NCBI GenBank assembly: GCA_043744805.1
Contig: JAYTTZ010000083.1
Coordinates: forward strand, 1-9,648
Source of the DNA: Ga0077536 sp043744805
GTDB taxonomy: Bacteria > Pseudomonadota > Gammaproteobacteria > Ga0077536
Reading direction: 5' to 3'
DNA length: 9,648 nt
Positions 1-4,069 of this stretch are shown one piece after another (the stretch's first letter is position 1; each line of letters begins with the position of its first letter). The notes under the pieces were generated by a model. It did no database searches and was not told the DNA's origin. It saw only the letters and a program-made list of their open reading frames with translations. A program made the position numbers and the translations under genes.

Positions 1-99
1 ACCGGGGGCGACGACGGTTGAGGACATCGAGGCGTTACTGCCCTGGGCTTAGCCCAACTGCCAAGCTGTTGGCAATGACGGGGTTGATGGAGCGCTTAC
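1..99 (+). mobile_element. Right end of an IS66-family insertion sequence
   Basis: The terminus ends ...GCGCTTAC at position 99. Read outward-in on the minus strand it begins GTAAGCGCTCCATCAACC. IS66-family terminal inverted repeats characteristically begin GTAAGCG and the family makes 8-bp target duplications (family knowledge). The RHS reading frame resumes immediately at 100, which fixes the boundary. The expected target duplication is therefore TCAATACG (100-107), but its partner copy lies left of the window. A small hairpin (TGCCAA 59-64, TTGGCA 69-74, 4-nt loop) sits just after the transposase stop. The rest of the element is outside the window. Confidence 0.75.
2..52 (+). CDS. IS66-family transposase (TnpC), last 16 residues only
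   Basis: This is the extreme C-terminus of a gene that begins left of the window. The visible residues are PGATTVEDIEALLPWA, followed by a TAG stop at 50-52. The acidic stretch ending in LLPW resembles how many IS66 TnpC transposases end (recalled, not searched). Position supports the call: the stop lies 47 bp inside an IS end whose first bases match the IS66 terminal repeat. No catalytic residue is in view, so nothing can be said about whether the transposase is intact. Confidence 0.6.
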   Translation, partial: PGATTVEDIEALLPWA

Positions 100-521
100 T
101 CAATACGTACGCTTACGCCAGCAACAATCCAGTTAGATTCACGGATCCCTATGGACTATGGACATGGCCTAGTCCCGGAGACGTTGCGCGATATTGGCGA
201 GAAGTTGGTGGTTCGGTCATGGGCTTTGGTGGCAACTATCACGACATGCGTTCGGCAAATACTATTGGCGCTGACAAGTATTTCCATTGCAAAGCTAATT
301 GTGAGGCTGCCCAGCGAGGCTCCGGTGGGGATTCGGCTGCGTGCACGATAAGTGATACGCGAGAGTTTTTTGATCAGTGGGTTAAGGGCGATCCCGCGGC
401 TGCTTCAGCAGACGATCAGAGTGCCAATCTAGCCGGTCGGTCTGGTGGTACGCTAGATCCGAGCCCCTGTGAAATCCTTTGTGGGGGGCTGCGTCCACCA
501 GGCTTGTCCCAGCAGTATTAG
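100..521 (+). pseudogene. RHS-family protein, C-terminal tip, cut off from its core by the IS66 insertion
   Basis: RHS/YD-repeat proteins are large secreted or surface proteins. Their conserved core forms a shell and ends in a variable C-terminal tip, often a toxin. Here the frame resumes right after the IS end with the hallmark end of the core, NTYAYASNNPVRFTDPYGLW (about 102-161), followed by a tip of about 120 residues. The tip has two cysteine pairs (C-K-A-N-C, and C-E-I-L-C near the end), a further cysteine, an FFDQWVKGD segment and a GLSQQY C-terminus. I recall similar Cys-containing tips on other proteobacterial RHS proteins but cannot name a biochemical activity. The tip has no start codon of its own in a plausible place. 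The TTG at 18 lies in IS sequence and is not credible. In this arrangement the tip is probably not made as part of a full protein. The frame ends in TAG at 519-521, directly against the next ATG. Confidence 0.8.
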
Positions 522-689
522 ATGAACGAAGCCATGAATAGCCGCCGGATCCTTATCGTGGTTGGCGTTGTGATCATTGCAGGAATGGTTGCCTGGTGGC
601 TTACGCGTTATTTGACGGTTGATAGTTGCCTCGATCGTGGCGGTCGGTGGAATTATGAGAAAAGCGATTGTGAATTTGCCGAGCCTTAG
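522..689 (+). CDS. Small single-pass membrane protein next to the RHS tip; candidate immunity or companion protein
   Basis: This is a 55-residue protein. Its ATG follows the RHS TAG stop with no intervening base, an arrangement typical of translational coupling. Residues about 9-29 (RILIVVGVVIIAGMVAWWL) form one strongly hydrophobic helix preceded by two arginines, so a membrane anchor with the C-terminus outside the cytoplasm is likely. The C-terminal part has two cysteines in the pattern DSCLDRGGRWNYEKSDCEF, which could form a disulfide in the periplasm. An in-frame ATG at 534 is an alternative start. I do not recognise a named family. Immunity or companion to the RHS tip is inference from position only; RHS toxins commonly have a small immunity gene directly downstream. 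With the RHS gene split by an IS, it may now be an orphan. Confidence 0.6.
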   Translation: MNEAMNSRRILIVVGVVIIAGMVAWWLTRYLTVDSCLDRGGRWNYEKSDCEFAEP

Positions 690-727
690 CTGCAGGATGT
701 CTCCGGAGGTCTCATAACGCGAGGCCG

Positions 728-1108
728 CTATTCAGGCCGAAACACGTTGATCACCAGACCAACGACAACACGGTAGTGCTTGTCGTTAGCAGTGGCGAGC
801 GACAGGTCGTGTTCGAGCGCGGTCGCCGCGATAAGCGCATCGGCGAGTTGCAGTGCATGGCTGTGGAAATGACTCTCGACGAGCGTCACAGCGCGCGCGC
901 AAATAGCTTCGGTAATGGGCAGGACAGTGGCCTGCCGCTGACCAAGGTCGGCTCTGAGCGCTTCCAGTTCCCGCTTATTGCGCATGCCCTGCACGAGCTC
1001 TATGTAGCTGACGGCTGAAAGTTGGATGGCCGGCAGTGCATCCAAGCATTGCGCGGCCTTAGGATTTCCGCGCAGATACCAGATCAAGACGTCGGAATCG
1101 ACCAACAT
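728..1108 (-). CDS. PIN-domain ribonuclease toxin, VapC-like
   Basis: This 126-residue protein has the standard length of VapC toxins, Mg-dependent ribonucleases that cleave tRNA or rRNA when freed from the antitoxin. Family acidic residues are visible: D4 and D6 in MLVDSDVLIW, E37 in SAVSYIELVQG, D90 in LADALIAATAL and D109 in LATANDKHY, in the usual order. The start at 1108 is chosen because MLVDSDVLIWYL is the canonical PIN N-terminus. The frame runs further upstream to 1177, but that extension is arginine-rich and lies inside the antitoxin gene. The antitoxin TGA and toxin ATG share one base (TGATG), so translation is probably coupled. It is third in a minus-strand unit behind an XRE repressor and the antitoxin. 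The exact target RNA cannot be read from the sequence. Confidence 0.88.
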   Translation of the reverse strand: MLVDSDVLIWYLRGNPKAAQCLDALPAIQLSAVSYIELVQGMRNKRELEALRADLGQRQATVLPITEAICARAVTLVESHFHSHALQLADALIAATALEHDLSLATANDKHYRVVVGLVINVFRPE

Positions 1109-1323
1109 CAGCGCCGTGGTTGCCTCAGGTCGCGCAGATAGACATCGACGTCGCCGACGTCTTGCCGGTCTTGCCAAAGGCCGAACGCGGCACGCTCGGT
1201 GTGTGCCGCTTCTTCGGCTTCAATCCGCACGGTAAAGGTTGCATCGGGCGTGGCCCCGAGTTGCTCGGCCCATTGGCGCGGCAGCTCGGCGGCGGTCAAG
1301 TGTTCAATGACGAGGGTATTCAT
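1108..1323 (-). CDS. Antitoxin partner of the PIN-domain toxin, VapB-like
   Basis: This 71-residue protein is encoded directly upstream of the PIN toxin, with a one-base stop/start overlap. The N-terminal half (TLVIEHLTAAELPRQWAEQL, then ATFTVRIEAEE) looks like a small DNA-binding or dimerisation part. The C-terminal FGLWQDRQDVGDVDVYLRDL matches the pattern seen in many VapB/Phd-type antitoxins, in which an F-G-x-W-x-D-R-x-D segment and a following helix wrap the toxin (family knowledge, recalled). A strong Shine-Dalgarno (AAGGGGAAGG) lies a few bases before the ATG at 1323, between it and the XRE stop at 1336. No separate promoter is obvious, so it is probably read from the promoter upstream of the XRE gene. 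The assignment rests on size, position and this C-terminal pattern. Confidence 0.78.
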   Translation of the reverse strand: MNTLVIEHLTAAELPRQWAEQLGATPDATFTVRIEAEEAAHTERAAFGLWQDRQDVGDVDVYLRDLRQPRR

Positions 1324-1335
1324 AGACCTTCCCCT

Positions 1336-1728
1336 TTAGCGGCTGGCCTGGGCGATGACAGTGTCGAGCATTTGCGTGACGAAGCGCTGTTGCGCGCGTG
1401 GTAGTTGGCTGATCTGCTCGATTTGTTGATGGAGCTTCGGCGTCGGGCCGCGCTTCGCGGCGCTGGTGCCGGTGCCGGTGCCGAGCAGCGTGTCGATGGA
1501 AACGGCGAGCGCGGTGGCGAGTGCCGGTAGCATCGAGATGGGCACCCGCCGGCGTCCGACTTCATAGGACGCAATCATCTGTTGCGACAGGCCGAGCAAC
1601 TCGGCGAGCTGCTGCTGCGTGAAGTGATGTGCTTTACGCAGCTCGGCGATACGCGTGCCGAGGGTTTTGAAGAAACGCTGATCTTCCGGGCTCACGACGT
1701 CCAGTCCTATCGGCTGTGGCGAAGTCAT
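1336..1728 (-). CDS. XRE-family helix-turn-helix transcriptional regulator
   Basis: This is a 130-residue cytoplasmic DNA-binding protein. Residues about 26-82 form a Cro/C1-type HTH domain: RIAELRKAHHFTQQQLAELL, then GLSQQMIASYEVGRRRVP with the recognition helix, then LPALATALAVSIDTLLG. A short linker of three Gly-Thr pairs follows, encoded by a (GGTGCC)3 microrepeat. The tail (RGPTPKLHQQIEQISQLP...QQRFVTQMLDTVIAQ) is a conserved helical extension I recall from other regulators of this type. The ATG at 1728 has a GGAG Shine-Dalgarno about 7 nt upstream. The stop is 12 bp before the antitoxin start on the same strand, so the three genes form one probable operon. The promoter upstream contains a perfect palindrome, which suggests this protein represses its own operon. 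It is not obviously a phage repressor, since no phage genes are nearby. Confidence 0.88.
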   Translation of the reverse strand: MTSPQPIGLDVVSPEDQRFFKTLGTRIAELRKAHHFTQQQLAELLGLSQQMIASYEVGRRRVPISMLPALATALAVSIDTLLGTGTGTSAAKRGPTPKLHQQIEQISQLPRAQQRFVTQMLDTVIAQASR

Positions 1729-1760
1729 GAGGGTACTCCGGGGTTTTGAGTTGGGCGTCG

Positions 1761-1789
1761 AAAATACGCCGATATGGCGTAATCTGCAA
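1761..1789 (-). promoter_or_regulatory. Probable promoter of the XRE/antitoxin/toxin operon
   Basis: On the minus strand there is a -35-like TTGCAG (plus positions 1784-1789; 3 of 6 consensus bases) and a -10-like TATTTT (1761-1766; 4 of 6). They are separated by exactly 17 bp and lie 33 bp upstream of the XRE start codon. The boxes are individually weak. The spacing and the palindrome filling the spacer make the call more credible. Confidence 0.5.
1765..1781. promoter_or_regulatory. Candidate XRE operator: TACGCC-GATAT-GGCGTA
   Basis: This is a perfect inverted repeat with 6-bp arms (1765-1770 and 1776-1781) and a 5-bp spacer. It occupies most of the -35/-10 spacer of the proposed promoter and overlaps the -10 by two bases. 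A dimeric XRE repressor bound there would block RNA polymerase. The palindrome is seen directly; the operator role and autoregulation are inferred from position. Confidence 0.55.
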
Positions 1790-1935
1790 TCCAGTTATTT
1801 TTACGCACACCCCCTTACCTGCTGAGCAGCGTGGCGGGCGCCGAAATCTATTTTGTGCACAACGATCACCGCGGCGCGCCGATTGCGATGACGGATGTGA
1901 ACAAGAATGTGGTCTGGCGCGCGGAGTACGACCCT
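1783..1935 (+). pseudogene. Orphan RHS core fragment truncated by the IS91-family element
   Basis: Between about 1846 and 1935 the frame reads IYFVHNDHRGAPIAMTD, then VNKNVVWRAEYDP. This is the conserved RHS core segment (H-x-D-H-x-G-x-P-x-x-x-T-D ... V-W-x-A-x-Y-D-P) that normally precedes the NTYAY...DPxGL end by about 60 residues. The match stops after the YDP codon at 1935, where the IS91 ori end begins. The expected next residues (F-G ...) are absent. The frame is open only back to the stop at 1780-1782, and the residues before about 1840 do not look like RHS. It lies downstream of the RHS tip at 100-521 although this core segment belongs upstream of a tip, so it must come from a second RHS copy or a rearranged array. 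It is non-functional on its own. Confidence 0.78.
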
Positions 1936-1957
1936 GAGTATAGGAAGCATAAAGCGC
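1936..1957 (-). other. Putative oriIS terminus of the IS91-family element
   Basis: On the plus strand this reads GAGTATAGGAAG followed by CATAAAGCGC. Its complement contains CTTCCTATAC preceded by a GCGCTTTAT block. Published ISCR origins have a GCGTTTGAA block followed by CTTCCTATAC at the same place (recalled). The left neighbour is RHS codon CCT (1933-1935), so the boundary falls exactly at 1935/1936. The 200 bp between this site and the transposase stop (1958-2161) contains no gene I can support. Confidence 0.65.
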
Positions 1958-2161
1958 CTATTCGGGCCTTGCTAGTCCGGGTGTGTACCTCTCGAACCGA
2001 CCACCGGGGCAGTGATCTGAACAGTGAAGTGGCGGTGGAACACCGTTTGGCGCCCGAACCCGGGTTAGCGGAGTGATCGTCGAGATCGTTTCGGTGCAGG
2101 CAGCAAGCCGGCGCCCTTGCCGCACCGCTGACAGCACGGCCCAGACTTGGTTTTCGTAGCG

Positions 2162-3733
2162 TTAGCCCGTCTCGTCGAACAGCCCTCGCTGCGGCGGCGC
2201 GCGGACCGGCGGCCGCCGGGTTGCGGGATGTCCCGGCGCGTTCGCGTTCAGGTGGCCAAGGATTTTCTCGATGACAGCCGGATCCTCAATGCACGCGATG
2301 ATCCGCACTGCACCGCCGCAGGCAGAGCAAGTCTCGATGTCGATGCCGAACACCCGCTTCAGGCGTTGTGCCCACGTCATCGCAGCGCGACGTTCGGCGG
2401 GCGCGGACTCCTCCGGATCTGCGGCCCTGGCGTGCTGATCGCCCCGGCCCCGCCTGGCCGGAGTCACCCGCGCCCGGTACTTGCTGTTCGGCGCAAACAC
2501 CCCGTGACAAATTCACCGGGAGTGAATTTGGACGCACGCAGTGCGCCCGAAGGGGGCGCGCCATGGATGGCGCGCATCCAAGCGGGTGAGGTTGACCCGC
2601 GGTTTCGGCACCAGGGCTGCCAGCCGGGCAATGAAGTCGAGCGGCTCGAAGATGACGTGCGTCGTGCCGTCGCGGTACGGTGTCTTCAGCTGATAACGGA
2701 CGTTGCCATTCAGGGTGAGTGACAGCCGCTCTGCCGAGATGGCCGGCCGACTGATGTACCGACAAAGCCGTTCGAGCTTCTGGCGTTCATCCGCCCGCGC
2801 CGCCACGCCGGCGTGCAGGGAGAACCCGGCGACCTTGCCGACCTTGTCATCGAAGAACTCGTCACCCGGCAGCGTCTGTAGTGTGAACACCTTGCGACCC
2901 TGCTGCGGCCCGACGGCGATGCGGTAGGTGATCGACGAACCCAGCAGCTGTTCCATCGCCCCGGCCTCGAGATCATCGCCAGCCAGGTAGCTGTTCTGCG
3001 CATCGCGTTCCAGCAGTCCTTGGCGTTCGAGGTGGCGGCCGATGCGCAATGCCAGCGTTTGTGTCAGTCGGGACAACTCGGCGCTGGTGGGTTCCTTCAC
3101 CCAGCGGAAACGCAGCGAGCCATCCGGTCGCGCAACATACACACCGTCGAGAAACAACATATGAAAGTGGATATTCAGATTCAGCGCGCTGCCAAAGCGC
3201 TGGATCACCGTGACCGCGCCGGCCTGGGCCGTGCGACGGCAGAACCCCGCCTTCTTGATCAGGTGCGTGGCGATGCAGCGGTAGACGATACCGAGGACAT
3301 CGCCCATGACCTCGGGGCGGCTGGCAAACAGGAAGCGCAACGGAAACGGCACGCTCAACACCCACTGGCGCACCGGCTGTTCGGGAAACACCTCGTCAAC
3401 CAGCAGCGCGGCGCTCTCCGCCATGCGCCGGGCGCCGCAGCTTGGACAAAAGCCGCGCTTCTTGCAGCTGAAAGCAACCAGGTGCTCGGCATGACAGGTA
3501 TCGCAGCGAACGCGCAGAAAACCGTGCTCGAGACGCCCGCACTTGAGGAAGTCGTCGAACTCCTGCTCGACATAGGGCGGCAACGTCGAACCCTGCGCCG
3601 CCAGATGCGCCTTGAACGCCGGGTAGTAGTCCCGAACGAGTTGATAAAGAAGGGTACGCTCCGGGCGGTGGCGCGCATACGGCGGCACGCCGCCACCAGC
3701 ACTGGCGTCCTTGCCAGCCGACAATGGCTCCAT
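2162..3733 (-). pseudogene. IS91-family HUH (Y2-type) transposase, interrupted by a 72-bp palindromic insertion
   Basis: IS91 transposases are HUH single-strand nucleases that nick the ori end and form a tyrosine-DNA bond. The N-terminal part (406 residues from ATG 3733, Shine-Dalgarno AAGGA 7 nt upstream) contains a zinc-binding region with C77, C80, C90, C96 and C99. It also has the HUH motif in NIHFHMLFLDGVY (H189, H191) and a candidate catalytic Tyr at RYISRPAISAERL (Y326). The conserved block VPKPRVNLTR ends at residue 384. The family continuation (HGVFAPNSKYR, then a CSACGG cysteine pair near the C-terminus) resumes at about 2506 in the same frame and ends with TAA at 2162-2164. Between them lies a 72-bp element adding 24 codons, one of which is TGA (2513-2515). 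Without it the protein would be 499 residues with an Arg-Phe-His-Gly junction. Probably inactive unless the TGA is read through. Confidence 0.85.
2508..2579. repeat. 72-bp REP-like palindromic mini-element inside the IS91 transposase gene
   Basis: The segment consists of three successive inverted repeats. The first is CAAATTCAC (2508-2516) with GTGAATTTG (2522-2530), 9-bp arms around CGGGA. The second is CGCAC (2533-2537) with GTGCG (2541-2545). The third is GCGCGCCAT (2556-2564) with ATGGCGCGC (2567-2575), 9-bp arms around GG. In addition GCGCCC (2543-2548) can pair with GGGCGC (2554-2559). Its limits are set by the transposase frame: removing 72 bp restores NLTR-F-HGVF. No target duplication is visible. 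It encodes no protein. Such structures resemble REP/BIME-type palindromes moved by RAYT transposases, but I cannot tie it to a named family. Confidence 0.75.
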
Positions 3734-4059
3734 GCTCGCGTCCTTGCGAGAGTGGTCTTGTTCTCAGCGTAGCAGGAGGGGCCTGCGCCCGCGCTGCGAG
3801 TCTCTCAGTCCCTATCAGCTCGGGGCGGGGGTATTCCTGGGGGCATTTTCGCCGGTTCTGGCTGAAGGACGATTCCCTGGCCGATTCCGCCAACCTGCCG
3901 CCGCCGGCATGTCGCAGTGATCTCCAAGCTGTGCCGCAACGCACTTGCTGGCAGGGTGGCAGGCCTTAAGCGTTCGCGGATGACGCCCCCCTCGACCTCA
4001 CCTACACTCCGCTCGCGCTGCCCCGATGATGGGGTCCACTGCCGAGAACCTTACCGTCC
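3734..4059. other. Gene-free stretch between the IS91 transposase and rep; holds the unresolved IS91 ter end
   Basis: No open frame here looks like a real protein. The left part should be the upstream and ter region of the IS91 element, and the right part the leader of rep. A short hairpin (GCAGG 3772-3776, CCTGC 3782-3786) lies about 40 bp before the transposase start codon. A second inverted repeat spans the rep start codon and is listed separately. I see no convincing -35/-10 pair for rep and no RHS sequence resuming after the element. The IS91 junction therefore cannot be placed. Confidence 0.6.
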
Positions 4060-4069
4060 ATGACCCCAT
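4029..4069 (+). promoter_or_regulatory. Inverted repeat enclosing the rep start codon
   Basis: ATGGGGTC (4029-4036) is the perfect reverse complement of GACCCCAT (4062-4069), and two G-U pairs could extend the stem outward. In mRNA this would place most of the leader and the first bases of the AUG (4060-4062) in or at the edge of a 25-nt loop. The visible Shine-Dalgarno is poor (CCGAGAA). A translational-control hairpin is possible, but the arms could also arise by chance in GC-rich DNA. Confidence 0.3.

Larger units (their letters stand above)
1936..3733 (-). mobile_element. IS91-family rolling-circle element (ori end resolved, ter end not resolved)
   Basis: The element carries one transposase gene on the minus strand. 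Its ori end lies downstream of that gene. On the minus strand the end reads GCGCTTTATGCTTCCTATACTC, which shares the CTTCCTATAC core of published oriIS sequences of ISCR/IS91-type elements (recalled). RHS coding sequence stops at exactly this point. IS91-type elements move by a single-strand rolling-circle route, lack terminal inverted repeats and make no target duplication, so only one end can be fixed by eye. The ter end must lie right of the transposase start, somewhere in 3734 to about 4030. The end given here is the minimum extent. Confidence 0.75.

Noticed and set aside
18..99. N-terminal extension of the RHS frame beginning at TTG 18
   Set aside because: This part lies in the IS66 end and reads through transposase codons and the terminal repeat in another frame. 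RHS similarity begins only at about 100.
1109..1177. Upstream extension of the PIN toxin
   Set aside because: It is arginine-rich, overlaps the antitoxin coding region, and precedes the canonical MLVDSDVLIW start.
1464..1481. (GGTGCC)3 microrepeat in the XRE gene as a phase-variation tract
   Set aside because: There are only three hexamer units, and hexamers keep the frame, so slippage would change a Gly-Thr linker rather than switch the gene off.
2147..2722. 191-residue open frame on the plus strand
   Set aside because: It is antisense to the IS91 transposase C-terminus and spans the palindromic insertion; no family features.
3020..3772. 250-residue open frame on the plus strand
   Set aside because: It is antisense to the IS91 transposase, which carries clear HUH and zinc-binding motifs on the minus strand.
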